Origin: JAJVIP01 sp964405835 | GTDB lineage: Bacteria; Elusimicrobiota; Elusimicrobia; F11 | Assembly: GCA_964405835.1 (NCBI GenBank) | Contig: CAYOPN010000040.1 | Location: 1 to 21,135, forward strand | Reading direction: 5' to 3' | Length of the DNA: 21,135 bases | In this document: positions 1-7,391 of the stretch, piece after piece | Position numbering within the stretch: the stretch's first letter is position 1 | Layout of the letters: every line of letters starts with the position of its first letter | Translations under genes and position numbers: made by a program | The notes under the pieces: generated by a model | Seen by the model: only the letters and a program-made list of their open reading frames with translations | The model's database searches: none | What the model was told of the DNA's origin: nothing

Positions 1-7
1 CCCCTGC

Positions 8-29
8 CCCCTCCCCTTCCGGGGAGGGG
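8..29. terminator. GC-rich perfect hairpin downstream of the tolC-like gene
   Basis: A perfect 9-bp inverted repeat (CCCCTCCCC / GGGGAGGGG) with a 4-base TTCC loop lies 35 bases past the stop of the minus-strand tolC-like gene. Its position suits transcription termination or mRNA 3'-end protection for the arginine/tolC cluster. No T-run follows the hairpin on the minus strand (the next bases are GC-rich), so it is not a textbook intrinsic terminator and could equally be a dispersed palindrome. The rest of positions 1-63 shows nothing else recognisable. Confidence 0.4.
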
Positions 30-63
30 AACATGATGTTGTGGGGTCTCTGGTAAATTTTTT

Positions 64-1380
64 TCACTTGATCGGCCGCCCCACCGCTTTGGAGAAGCGC
101 GCCTCGGCGGCGCAAAGTTCGTATTCAGCGTCGAGCAGGCCCGTGCCGGCCTCGGTGCGCCAGCGCAAGAAATCAAGGCGTTGCGTCAATCCGCCGTCCT
201 GGTTCGCTTGCCGCCGCGCTTTGTCGAGCTGTTCCAATTGACCGCGGCGCACGGTGACTTCGTTTTTCCAATGGGTCCACTGGCTGTGCGCGGTCCGCAC
301 TTCGAGTTCCACCTGGTCTTCAAGCTGCACGCGCCGCAAACGGCCTTGGTCGGCGCGGTAACGGCTTTCACGAACACGCGCATAGCCAGAGAATCCGTCA
401 AATATCGGAATGTTCATGCTGAGCGCCGTGTTCCAGTTGGATTCGTTCAGCGGAAACTCGTCGTTGCGCATTTCGAGACCGCCGCCCAACAGGAAAACCG
501 GATAGCGTTCCGCGCGCGACAACTCGACCGCGAGATGGTCCACTTCTTCCTGGATCTGGGTCTCTTTTAATTCGGCGCGGTTTTGTTTGGCCCAAACGAG
601 CGCCGTTTGCAAATCGGGCAGCGTATCGGCCGCCGCGAGTTCGCCGGTCACTTCCACGTCCGAGAACAACTCCAGTCCCATCGCCTGCAAATATTTGAAG
701 CGGACCGTCTGTTCCATCTGCGTCAAATCGCTCTGGCGTTGGCGTATTTCGGATTGCGCGGCCGACACTGCGAAGCGGTTATGGACCGATGAAGATTGTT
801 TGGAAAGTTTGTCGATGTCGATGAGCGCGGCGGACAGAATCGCGCGTTGGCGTCCCAGCGCGATCAGCCGGTAAAAATTCTGCGCGGTCTCCGCTTCCAC
901 TTGCTGGCGGACCGTTTCCACCATGTTTTCGGCATGCCGCAGCCCCGCCTGCGAGAGACGGTTCGTGGCGGTCACTTTTCCACCCGCGTACAACGTCTGG
1001 AGAAATCCAAGCCGCCCCATGTAAAGGTTTTGCGAAAAAGGATTGGGACGCGAACCTTCTTCGTTGTTTTGGATCGGCGCTTCGAGCACGACGTTGCCGA
1101 GTTCCGGCGACGTGAGCCCGATCGTTTCGTTGCGGTAACGCACGTAGTCCATGCGCAAATTTACCTTCGGGTAATACAGCGAGCGCGCCTGGCGGACTTG
1201 TGTTTTGGCCACCGAAAGGTCCTTGGTGGCAAGCAGCAGCTCAGGGTTGTTTTTGCGCGCGCGGTCGAGGCTGTCTTCCAGCGTGAGTTTTTCGACGGCG
1301 GAAGCGGCGACGGTGAACGCCAGCGCGAGGAAAAGCCCCCGCGCCGCGGCTTTAGTTGGACAAGCGGCGAAGCTTCGCAA
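64..1380 (-). CDS. TolC-family outer-membrane efflux protein
   Basis: Encodes about 438 residues of an outer-membrane factor, the trimeric channel that with an inner-membrane pump and adaptor exports small molecules or proteins. The mature part opens with the family's typical LTLEDSLDRARKNNPEL segment, followed by long amphipathic helices repeated in two halves, as in TolC/OEP proteins, and the length is normal. The longest open frame reaches back to 1572, but that stretch lies inside argH and looks like shadow sequence. The TTG at 1378-1380 gives a convincing signal peptide: a basic start, a hydrophobic core (GLFLALAFTVAA) and cleavage near ASA. This start overlaps the last 29 bases of argH, with no clear Shine-Dalgarno, so translation is probably coupled. 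No pump or adaptor gene is in the window, so the substrate cannot be said. The family call is secure; the start is less so. Confidence 0.85.
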   Translation of the reverse strand: MRSFAACPTKAAARGLFLALAFTVAASAVEKLTLEDSLDRARKNNPELLLATKDLSVAKTQVRQARSLYYPKVNLRMDYVRYRNETIGLTSPELGNVVLEAPIQNNEEGSRPNPFSQNLYMGRLGFLQTLYAGGKVTATNRLSQAGLRHAENMVETVRQQVEAETAQNFYRLIALGRQRAILSAALIDIDKLSKQSSSVHNRFAVSAAQSEIRQRQSDLTQMEQTVRFKYLQAMGLELFSDVEVTGELAAADTLPDLQTALVWAKQNRAELKETQIQEEVDHLAVELSRAERYPVFLLGGGLEMRNDEFPLNESNWNTALSMNIPIFDGFSGYARVRESRYRADQGRLRRVQLEDQVELEVRTAHSQWTHWKNEVTVRRGQLEQLDKARRQANQDGGLTQRLDFLRWRTEAGTGLLDAEYELCAAEARFSKAVGRPIK

Positions 1381-2704
1381 TCTGGCGTTGGACACTGGCG
1401 GGAGAGGTCCCGCCGTAAGAGGTTTTGGCGCGGACGACTTTTTCGGGCTCAAGAAGAGAAAGCGCCTCTTTGTCGAATTGCGAATGAAACACTTTGAGCT
1501 CCAAAAGGGAGAGTTGATCGAGCCGCACGCCTTTGCGCTGGCAGTAGCTGACAAGTTTCCGGACGACGCCATGCGCGGTCCGGAACGGCACGCCCCGTTC
1601 GGCCAGGAAATCGGCCAGTTCGGTGGCCGCCAGAAAACCGTAATCGCACCAGTGCTTGAGCCGGTCCGTGTTCACTTTCATGGAACCCACCATCGGCGCC
1701 ATGACCGAGAGGCAACCCATCACGGTATCGATCGCGTCAAACACCGGCGGCTTGTCTTCCTGCAAGTCGCGGTTGTAGCTGAGCGGCAAACCCTTCACGA
1801 TAGTGAGCAGCGCCACCAGCGATCCGTACACGCGGCCTGTTTCGCCGCGGACGATTTCTGCCACGTCCGGGTTCCGCTTCTGGGGCATGATCGAAGACCC
1901 CGAGGTGAATTCGGTGGTCAATTCAATAAAAGAGAATTCCGCGGTCGACCAGATCACAAACTCTTCGGCCATCCGGGAAAGATTCGACATGAGGATCGCG
2001 CAAGCGGACGCAAACTCGACCACGGAGTCCCGGCTGGCGGTCGCGTCAATGGAGTTTTCGCTCACGGATTTAAAACCGAGCTTCTTTGCGACAAAAAACC
2101 GGTCGATCGGAAACGACGTGCCGGCAAGCGCGGCGGAACCGAGCGGCAACGCATCAAGCCGCTTGCGCGCGTCCCGGAACCGGCCTTTGTCCCGCTCCAG
2201 CATCCAAGCGTAAGCGAGCAGATGGTGCGCGAACAGCACCGGTTGCGCGTGCTGAAGATGGGTAAAGCCTGGCATGACCGCGTCTTTGTACCGCATCGAG
2301 GTCGCAATAATGGCTTTCTGGACGCGCGAGGTTTCCGCCACGATCATGTCGATGTGGGCGCGCAGATAAAGATACAAATCGGTGATGACTTGATCGTTGC
2401 GCGAACGGCCCGTGTGCAGCATACCGCCCGTCGGCCCCAGCCTGCGGATCAACTCCCGTTCCATTGCGAAATGGATGTCTTCTTCGTCCGGCATGCGCCA
2501 ACCGCGCTGCAGGTCCCGGTGAATGGACTCGAGGCCCCGCACAATTTTTTTGGCGGCGGCCGGAGGAATGATGCGCTGCTTGCCCAGCATGGCCGCGTGC
2601 GCGATCGAGCCCTGGATGTCGTAGGGCGCAAGGCGAATGTCGTAGGAAAAAGACTCGATGAACTGCTGCGGCGCCGGTACGGCGGCCGCTTTAATTTGAC
2701 CCAT
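1352..2704 (-). CDS. argH: Argininosuccinate lyase
   Basis: Cytoplasmic enzyme of the fumarase/aspartase superfamily that splits argininosuccinate into arginine and fumarate, the last step of arginine synthesis. The 450 residues match the family length. Clear signatures are HTGRSRNDQ (residues 97-105), the THLQHAQP motif carrying the catalytic-type histidine (H149), and the superfamily signature GSSIMPQKRNPD (269-280) with the catalytic serine on the mobile loop. The start ATG overlaps the argG stop as TAATG, so translation is coupled to argG. One oddity is the extreme N-terminus: the WGGRF motif found near the start of most ArgH proteins is absent and an Ala/Pro-rich stretch stands in its place, while homology resumes at FSYDIRLAPYDIQGS. 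The active-site motifs are intact, so activity is expected. Confidence 0.97.
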   Translation of the reverse strand: MGQIKAAAVPAPQQFIESFSYDIRLAPYDIQGSIAHAAMLGKQRIIPPAAAKKIVRGLESIHRDLQRGWRMPDEEDIHFAMERELIRRLGPTGGMLHTGRSRNDQVITDLYLYLRAHIDMIVAETSRVQKAIIATSMRYKDAVMPGFTHLQHAQPVLFAHHLLAYAWMLERDKGRFRDARKRLDALPLGSAALAGTSFPIDRFFVAKKLGFKSVSENSIDATASRDSVVEFASACAILMSNLSRMAEEFVIWSTAEFSFIELTTEFTSGSSIMPQKRNPDVAEIVRGETGRVYGSLVALLTIVKGLPLSYNRDLQEDKPPVFDAIDTVMGCLSVMAPMVGSMKVNTDRLKHWCDYGFLAATELADFLAERGVPFRTAHGVVRKLVSYCQRKGVRLDQLSLLELKVFHSQFDKEALSLLEPEKVVRAKTSYGGTSPASVQRQIAKLRRLSN

Positions 2705-3906
2705 TAGCGATTGAGGAGAGCTCCCATTTTGATTGGTAGACCGAACAGCCGGATGAAACCGGTGGCGTCGGCCTGGTTGTAGAAACCGTCGGCCTCAAAC
2801 GTCACCCAATCTTTCGAATAAAGCGATTTCTTGCAGGTCCGCGAGCGGATTTCCAAGTTGCCTTTGTAAAGCCGCAGCGTGACGCTGCCGGTCACATTGA
2901 CCTGCGTCTTTTCAACAAATGTTTGCATGGTTTCCCGCAGCGGCGTGAACCATTGGCCGTAATAGGTCATCTCGCCGAACTTGGGGCCGAGCTGTTCTTT
3001 GTAATGCAACGTCTCCCGGTCGAGCGCGAGGGTCTCGAGTTCGCGGTGCGCTGCGTAAAGGATGGTCGCACCCGGGCATTCGTAAATGCCCCGCGACTTA
3101 AGTCCCACCAACCGGTTTTCCACCAAGTCAACGCGACCGACGCCATGCTTGCCACCGATCTCGTTCAATGTCACGACCATATCGACCGGCGAAACTTTCT
3201 TGCCGTTCAATGTGACGGGAACACCTTTCACAAATCCAATTGTTACGTCCTGCGGTTTGGACGGCGCTTTCTCGGGCGACGTGGTCCACTCGTAAACATC
3301 TTCGGGGACCGGTTTGTCGAGTTCTTCGAGAATGCCGCCTTCGTGGGAGATGTGCCACAAGTTGGCGTCGCTGGAATAGGGCCGCTTTTTGGAGACCGGC
3401 ACCGGAATGCCGTGCTGCGCCGCGTAATCGAGCAGATCTTCCCGGCCTTTGAAATCCCAGGTACGCCAAGGCGCGATGATTTGCAAATCGGGGGCGAGCG
3501 CCGCGAACGTCAATTCAAAACGGACTTGGTCGTTGCCTTTGCCGGTCGCGCCATGACAAACCGCGTCGGCGCCGACCTTGCGGGCCACTTCCACCACTTT
3601 CTGCGCGATGAGCGGCCGCGCGAGCGCGGTGCCCAACAGATATTTGTGTTCGTAGGTGGCGTGCGCCTGAAGGGCGGGCCACAAATAATCGGTCACGTAT
3701 TCTTTCGAAACGTCGGGCGCGAAAAACGCGGAGGCCCCGGTTCGGAACGCTTTTTTCCGGACTTCCGCGCTGTTCTCGTGCTGGCCAACGTCCACATAAC
3801 ATGCGACGACGTCCGCGTCGTATTGTTCTTTCAGCCACGTAAGAATGACCGACGTGTCCAGACCGCCGGAATAGGCCAAAACAATTTTCTTTGGGGATGT
3901 ATTCAT
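2704..3906 (-). CDS. argG: Argininosuccinate synthase
   Basis: Cytoplasmic ligase that joins citrulline and aspartate using ATP to make argininosuccinate, the step before ArgH. The 400-residue length is typical. The N-terminal PP-loop AYSGGLDTSV (residues 11-20) binds ATP. Further on are the conserved HGATGKGNDQVRFE segment and YSSDANLWHISHEGG, both hallmarks of the family. The gene stop overlaps the argH start by one base. Upstream, 28 bases away, is a small gene (3935-4186) in the same direction, so transcription probably begins before that gene. No strong Shine-Dalgarno precedes this ATG. No ARG-box-like operator could be identified by eye. Confidence 0.98.
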   Translation of the reverse strand: MNTSPKKIVLAYSGGLDTSVILTWLKEQYDADVVACYVDVGQHENSAEVRKKAFRTGASAFFAPDVSKEYVTDYLWPALQAHATYEHKYLLGTALARPLIAQKVVEVARKVGADAVCHGATGKGNDQVRFELTFAALAPDLQIIAPWRTWDFKGREDLLDYAAQHGIPVPVSKKRPYSSDANLWHISHEGGILEELDKPVPEDVYEWTTSPEKAPSKPQDVTIGFVKGVPVTLNGKKVSPVDMVVTLNEIGGKHGVGRVDLVENRLVGLKSRGIYECPGATILYAAHRELETLALDRETLHYKEQLGPKFGEMTYYGQWFTPLRETMQTFVEKTQVNVTGSVTLRLYKGNLEIRSRTCKKSLYSKDWVTFEADGFYNQADATGFIRLFGLPIKMGALLNR

Positions 3907-3934
3907 GGGATTGGGATTTGAAGGAAGGCTTGAA

Positions 3935-4186
3935 TCAGCTGCGCGCCAACATCTCGATCAAGACCGTGACGGTCTCAAGACACGTTTTGTGGATCTGGTC
4001 GGTCTGATCGTTGTAAATCGCTTGGTTCATTTTCGCGGACACCTGGTCGAACTGCCACCGGTAATCTTTGATCTTCTGATTGACGGGAAGTCCTTGGGCC
4101 CGCGCGCTTTCGACGGCGGCGACGACTTCTTTGATAATTTCCGGCAACGGCCGGATGGTTTGGACTGGGGCTTGGGTCTGTTCCAT
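3935..4186 (-). CDS. Small hydrophilic protein of unknown function preceding argG
   Basis: I do not recognise this 83-residue protein. It has no signal peptide, membrane segment, cysteine motif or metal-binding pattern. The sequence is charged and likely mostly helical, with PEIIKEVVAAVESARAQG near the start and a run of Leu/Ile/Val at heptad-like spacing at the C-terminus. It is called real because a strong GAGGAG lies 6 bases before the ATG and because it leads a tight same-strand cluster, with argG starting 28 bases after its stop. It could be co-transcribed with arginine synthesis genes without taking part in the pathway. A leader-peptide role looks unlikely, because the protein is long and arginine codons are not clustered. 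Confidence 0.7.
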   Translation of the reverse strand: MEQTQAPVQTIRPLPEIIKEVVAAVESARAQGLPVNQKIKDYRWQFDQVSAKMNQAIYNDQTDQIHKTCLETVTVLIEMLARS

Positions 4187-4192
4187 GATTTT

Positions 4193-4198
4193 CTCCTC
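4193..4198 (-). promoter_or_regulatory. Ribosome-binding site of the 83-residue gene
   Basis: GAGGAG, 6 bases upstream of the ATG at 4184-4186 on the minus strand. It is among the strongest Shine-Dalgarno matches in the window and fixes the start of that small gene. Most other genes here have weak or no such site. Confidence 0.75.
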
Positions 4199-4320
4199 GG
4201 AAAAATGAGCGCGAAAACTACCAATTTTTTTCCTTTCCTGATAGGATCCGCCTACGCCATGAGAGTGAAAATTTCATCAGCAGGCCGCGCTATTTGGCTT
4301 CGGCGGACAGGTCCCTCGAC

Positions 4321-5469
4321 ATGACACGGGTCGATGTCGCCATTGTCGGGGCCGGAAAAGCGGGTCGCTCCATTGCGGAGAAACTCGCTGCCAATAATAA
4401 AAATGTGCTGCTCATCGCGCTTCCCGGCGGACCCGAGGATTATTTCCGCAACCTGATCGGCGTTCTCACCAACCATCCACCTTCCGTCCCTTCCTCCGAT
4501 TTTCCCACGCTGTTGGCCACTGCGGTCCCGCGGTTTAAGGATTCCAAAACATTGATAGTGAACGAGGAAGAAATCCAAGCGCGCAACTTCGTGATCGCGT
4601 CGGGCTGCGGGCCGCGCGTGCCGCAAAACTTTGCCGGTTCTTCTTTTTCCACTCCGCTGAACATCCTTAGTTCGCCCGCTTCCGACGCCGCTTGCACCAT
4701 CATTGGCGCGGGGCCCGTCGGCGTGTGCACGGCGGCCAAACTCGCCAAACGCGGGACCAAAGTGAAATTGATCGGTAGCAAAGCCCGCGTGCTCCCGAAA
4801 GAAGACCACGAAATTTCGACGGCCGTCCAAACCTGGCTTGAATCGCTCGGCGTGCGCATTGAACTGAACGTGACGGGCGGCCCCGGAGATGGCGTGGTCT
4901 TGGCCACGGGACTCCTTCCCAACATTAGCGGCATGGATTTGCAGAAGGCAGGAATTTACGTGACCAACGATGGACGCGTGGCCGTGGACGAAGAAATGCG
5001 CACACCGAATTTGTGCGTGCACGCGGCCGGTGCCGTCACAGGCGCCGTGTTCAACCTCGCCTACGAGGATTACCAAGCCGAGGTGGTCGCCGCCAATATT
5101 CCCGCCGCTTTTTTTAACCGCCAGAAATTATCGCCGGACCCGGTGCCTTTTTTAATCCCGCTGGAAACACCGGTCACGCGACTGGGGCTCACCGAAGAAG
5201 AAGCCAAAGCGGAGAAGCGCGGCGTAATATCGGTGACCTGCGCGGCGGGCGACTGGCGTGTGAAATTGGTGGGACGGAAGAGAAACTCGGAACTGTTGGG
5301 CGCGCACATTTTTGCGCCGGGGGCGGACGGGCTCGTGCTCTATTTTGATTTGTTAATGCGGGCGGGGATCCCGCTCCACGAAGTCAACGAAAGCCAACAT
5401 TTCCCCTCTCCGGGCAGCGCCGACTTCGCCCGCGAAGCCATCAACCTCTGGCTTAAAAACAGCAACTAG
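4321..5469 (+). CDS. Degenerate FAD/NAD(P)-binding oxidoreductase of the class I disulfide reductase fold
   Basis: A 382-residue protein of the lipoamide dehydrogenase / mercuric reductase fold. An N-terminal dinucleotide loop GAGKAG (residues 10-15) should hold FAD. A second Rossmann loop GAGPVG follows in the middle, and the C-terminal third resembles the dimerisation domain (LGLTEEEAKAEKRG; LLGAHIF). Several catalytic hallmarks are missing: no CxxxxC redox pair after the FAD loop, an AAG-A sequence where the second FAD motif normally has GD, and HFPSPGSAD where the active-site HPTxxE is expected. It is also shorter than the usual 450-470 residues. It may bind a flavin or nucleotide without disulfide chemistry, or act as a sensor or structural paralogue. 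An upstream in-frame TTG at 4294 would add nine residues; the ATG is preferred because it directly precedes the conserved strand. Its promoter must lie within 4187-4320. Confidence 0.8.
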   Translation: MTRVDVAIVGAGKAGRSIAEKLAANNKNVLLIALPGGPEDYFRNLIGVLTNHPPSVPSSDFPTLLATAVPRFKDSKTLIVNEEEIQARNFVIASGCGPRVPQNFAGSSFSTPLNILSSPASDAACTIIGAGPVGVCTAAKLAKRGTKVKLIGSKARVLPKEDHEISTAVQTWLESLGVRIELNVTGGPGDGVVLATGLLPNISGMDLQKAGIYVTNDGRVAVDEEMRTPNLCVHAAGAVTGAVFNLAYEDYQAEVVAANIPAAFFNRQKLSPDPVPFLIPLETPVTRLGLTEEEAKAEKRGVISVTCAAGDWRVKLVGRKRNSELLGAHIFAPGADGLVLYFDLLMRAGIPLHEVNESQHFPSPGSADFAREAINLWLKNSN

Positions 5470-5750
5470 CGCTGAACCTGTCCCCCGTAGCCGTCGTCTG
5501 GCGAAGGGGGATCCCATTCCGAACGACAGAGCGTTTCAATATGCTCAAACTCTTCGCGCGAAATTTTTCCTTCCTCCCGCCAACGCTTTAACCGTTTCAA
5601 AAAAGACTTCCGCTCCTTGGCGTCCATCACCGGCTTGTCGATCAGCAATTGGGGTTTCTCGGCCTGCATAAGAAAACCCGATTTCCACAAAAACCAACTG
5701 ATCACACAAACAAGCAGGACGGTCGCAAAAACAACGAGGAGGTTCAGCAA
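5466..5750 (-). CDS. Small single-pass membrane protein with SHOCT-like C-terminal segment
   Basis: A 94-residue protein. Residues 3-27 form a clear hydrophobic membrane helix (LLVVFATVLLVCVISWFLW). A cytoplasmic tail follows, with RLKRWREEGKISREEFEHIE around residues 53-72, which has the pattern of SHOCT domains (Leu-x-x-Leu, Gly-Lys-Ile-Ser/Thr, Glu-Glu-Phe). SHOCT segments are thought to be oligomerisation or regulatory tails; no enzymatic role is known. It is the last gene of the pilB operon: the TTG start follows the preceding gene's TGA by three bases. Its stop is embedded in CTAG together with the stop of the convergent oxidoreductase gene. The role within the motility/c-di-GMP unit is unknown. 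Confidence 0.7.
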   Translation of the reverse strand: MLNLLVVFATVLLVCVISWFLWKSGFLMQAEKPQLLIDKPVMDAKERKSFLKRLKRWREEGKISREEFEHIETLCRSEWDPPSPDDGYGGQVQR

Positions 5751-5753
5751 GGG

Positions 5754-6800
5754 TCAAAGCGCCCGAAGAACGAGGGAACTGATGCCAGCCAGGCGGCCGA
5801 GCATCAACTCGTCCGCTTCGGTGAAAGGATTTTTATCCGAACGCCAGGCAATAACGGCGGCCTGCGGTTGCTTGCGCCACACGATCGGCTGGCAAATGGT
5901 CGATACCGATTTGCTTGCGATCAGAGGTTTTAACGCGCCCAACGCTTCCACCGGCATGCCATTCTGCCGGAGAGTGCCCCGGCCCAACAACAATTGTTGC
6001 GCAATGAGCGGAGGGACGGTAATCCGGTGTGAAATGGCCGTTGGCGGTATGCCGGTGCCGTTGACGACCGTGAGAAACAATTCGTCGGCCGCCCGCAGCG
6101 GACCGCAAACAATTCCCATCGGCAACAGTGCTTTGGTGGCGGCCTTGGTCAACGCTTCAAACACATGCAGCTGCGTGGAAACTTGTCCGGTCAAAATCGA
6201 AAGATAGGTATCGATGGCGGCTTCGCCGGCGGGGCTGGTTTCAACGGGCATGGAAGAGGAAGTTGAAGAGTTGTCCGAATTCTCAATCGCAGTACCCACC
6301 ATACGACCGATGGTCATAAGCCTGTCCATGGTGCCTTGATCAAACAAGCAGACGTCCCGGTAATAGGCGCACAACACACCTACGGGCCGTGTCTGTCCAA
6401 TCAGCGGCACGGCGACCAGGGCTTTGTAACGGTTCTTGGCGATGAAATCGGTAAACCATCCAGGCATGCCGGACTCCCTTTTCAGTTCCACCACCGCTGT
6501 CACCAGCTGGTCGCGGTACGCGCGGTCGAGCGGCGAAAGCTCCGGGCCCGCGGACGCCGCGGCCGTATTAAATTGTTTGTCGAAATCCTTGGCGACGCCG
6601 CACGATACGACCGACTGTAAAGACGTGCCGTTGTGCTGGAGCAAATGACCTTCGGAAGAGCCGACCGATCGGCAAAAAATCTCCAGAAAACGGAAATAAC
6701 TGGGATCTTGATGGGCCGCCTGATTGGAGGGAGTGTTTTTCTTGCTGACGAAACCGCTGAGCGCGCCAAGAAACTCGTCTAGGTCGGGGCGGTCCACCAT
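5754..6800 (-). CDS. Double GAF-domain protein
   Basis: About 348 residues from the ATG at 6798-6800, eight bases after the PilZ gene stop. The longer open frame to 6938 lies inside the PilZ gene and is not used. Two GAF-like units can be made out: residues about 25-195, with the strand-rich core YKALVAVPLIGQTRPVGVLCAYY and the helix leading to MVGTAIENS; and about 225-348, ending FTEADELMLGRLAGISSLVLRAL. They are joined by a Ser/Thr-rich linker (SDNSSTSSS). There is no output domain, so it probably binds a small ligand or a protein partner for its neighbours. No GAF ligand residues are diagnostic by eye. It lies in an operon with pilB, HD-GYP and PilZ genes, which suggests a regulatory part in pilus or secretion control. 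Confidence 0.75.
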   Translation of the reverse strand: MVDRPDLDEFLGALSGFVSKKNTPSNQAAHQDPSYFRFLEIFCRSVGSSEGHLLQHNGTSLQSVVSCGVAKDFDKQFNTAAASAGPELSPLDRAYRDQLVTAVVELKRESGMPGWFTDFIAKNRYKALVAVPLIGQTRPVGVLCAYYRDVCLFDQGTMDRLMTIGRMVGTAIENSDNSSTSSSMPVETSPAGEAAIDTYLSILTGQVSTQLHVFEALTKAATKALLPMGIVCGPLRAADELFLTVVNGTGIPPTAISHRITVPPLIAQQLLLGRGTLRQNGMPVEALGALKPLIASKSVSTICQPIVWRKQPQAAVIAWRSDKNPFTEADELMLGRLAGISSLVLRAL

Positions 6801-6808
6801 GAATGACG

Positions 6809-7276
6809 CTATTTTCGGCGGGACGCCTTGGCGATGGCCACCGTCGGATTTTTGACGATGCTGATGAAATCTTTGAATGCGCCGAGGAGGGCCTTGGGTT
6901 GTTTCTTCGCGTCTTCGAACTGGACGCCGATCGCCCAATTCCCGTTCGCGGCGGAACGGCGGGCCCAGGTGATTTTCCCTTCGATGAAGGGTGAGCCGTC
7001 GTCATCATAAAAAAGGTCCTGCACTTTGACGGCGGACCCTTTGGTGAAATCGATATCGTCAAAACGGATGGCGTGGTCGGCGTCTTTGTGTTGTTTGTGC
7101 TCCAGGTGCGCCACGTTCAGGCCGCGGGAGAGTTCAAGCTGCATGCCTTTTTCATTCACGTCTTTTGCCCACATTTCCATTTCGACCACTTCGTCGGAGA
7201 TTTTCGGGAGCGAGCAGCGGACCAGGACGGCCACCTTCCAGCGTTTTCCTTTACGGCGTTCTTTTCCGGTCTTCAT
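6809..7276 (-). CDS. PilZ-domain cyclic-di-GMP receptor
   Basis: A 155-residue protein. The N-terminal ERRKGKRWKV contains the RxxxR signature (R8, R12) of PilZ domains. The second motif appears as DVNEKG, close to the usual D/N-x-S-x-x-G but with Asn in the Ser position. The domain closes with NWAIGVQFED, as PilZ domains often do. PilZ proteins bind cyclic-di-GMP and pass the signal to pili, secretion or cellulose systems. The start at 7274-7276 has AAGGGGG eight bases upstream; an in-frame ATG farther upstream would fall in the intergenic palindromic repeat. The gap of 115 bases to the preceding HD-GYP gene holds that repeat, so the gene may be read through from pilB or have its own promoter. 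The C-terminal 30 residues (Lys-rich) lie outside the domain. Confidence 0.88.
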   Translation of the reverse strand: MKTGKERRKGKRWKVAVLVRCSLPKISDEVVEMEMWAKDVNEKGMQLELSRGLNVAHLEHKQHKDADHAIRFDDIDFTKGSAVKVQDLFYDDDGSPFIEGKITWARRSAANGNWAIGVQFEDAKKQPKALLGAFKDFISIVKNPTVAIAKASRRK

Positions 7277-7284
7277 GGGATAGG

Positions 7285-7291
7285 CCCCCTT
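7285..7291 (-). promoter_or_regulatory. Ribosome-binding site of the PilZ gene
   Basis: AAGGGGG, eight bases before the ATG at 7274-7276. It supports the shorter start over the upstream in-frame ATG codons. Confidence 0.55.
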
Positions 7292-7300
7292 GGGTTCATT

Positions 7301-7373
7301 CGTCATCCTGGCATGTCTTAAGCCAGGATCCACTTTAAAAGTGGGCCCTGGATTAAAGCATTCCAGGGCGACG
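7301..7373. repeat. Palindromic intergenic repeat, copy 1
   Basis: The outer arms CGTCATCCTGG and CCAGGGCGACG are near-perfect inverted partners (9 of 11). Between them are an inner hairpin TCCTGGC/GCCAGGA, a CCAC/GTGG hairpin around TTTAAAA, and CCCTGGA/TCCAGGG, so the element can fold as a branched cloverleaf. It shares its outline (CGTCAyCCyGGC ... GGATCC) with the copy at 10270-10329. It lies between the HD-GYP and PilZ genes in a transcribed gap. Elements beginning CGTCATCCCGGC are widespread as dispersed palindromes in bacterial genomes. It may act on mRNA stability, and mobility is inferred only from the presence of two copies. Confidence 0.75.
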
Positions 7374-7391
7374 GATTCGGATTATAGAAGT

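Noticed and set aside
1381..1572. N-terminal extension of the tolC-like frame up to an ATG-type start at 1572
   Set aside because: The extra 64 residues are antisense-like Ser/Lys/Arg-rich shadow of argH and would bury the signal peptide.
1205..2707. 500-residue open frame on the plus strand opposite argH and argG
   Set aside because: It is rich in Arg/His/Gly, has no recognisable domain and lies fully antisense to a clear argH; it is a by-product of GC-biased codon use.
4252..5076. 274-residue minus-strand frame opposite the oxidoreductase
   Set aside because: The plus strand holds two dinucleotide-binding loops in frame; the opposite frame shows only His/Arg-rich shadow sequence.
6801..6938. 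N-terminal extension of the double-GAF frame
   Set aside because: The stretch overlaps the PilZ gene and is Arg/His/Gln-rich shadow sequence; the ATG at 6798-6800 falls just after the PilZ stop.
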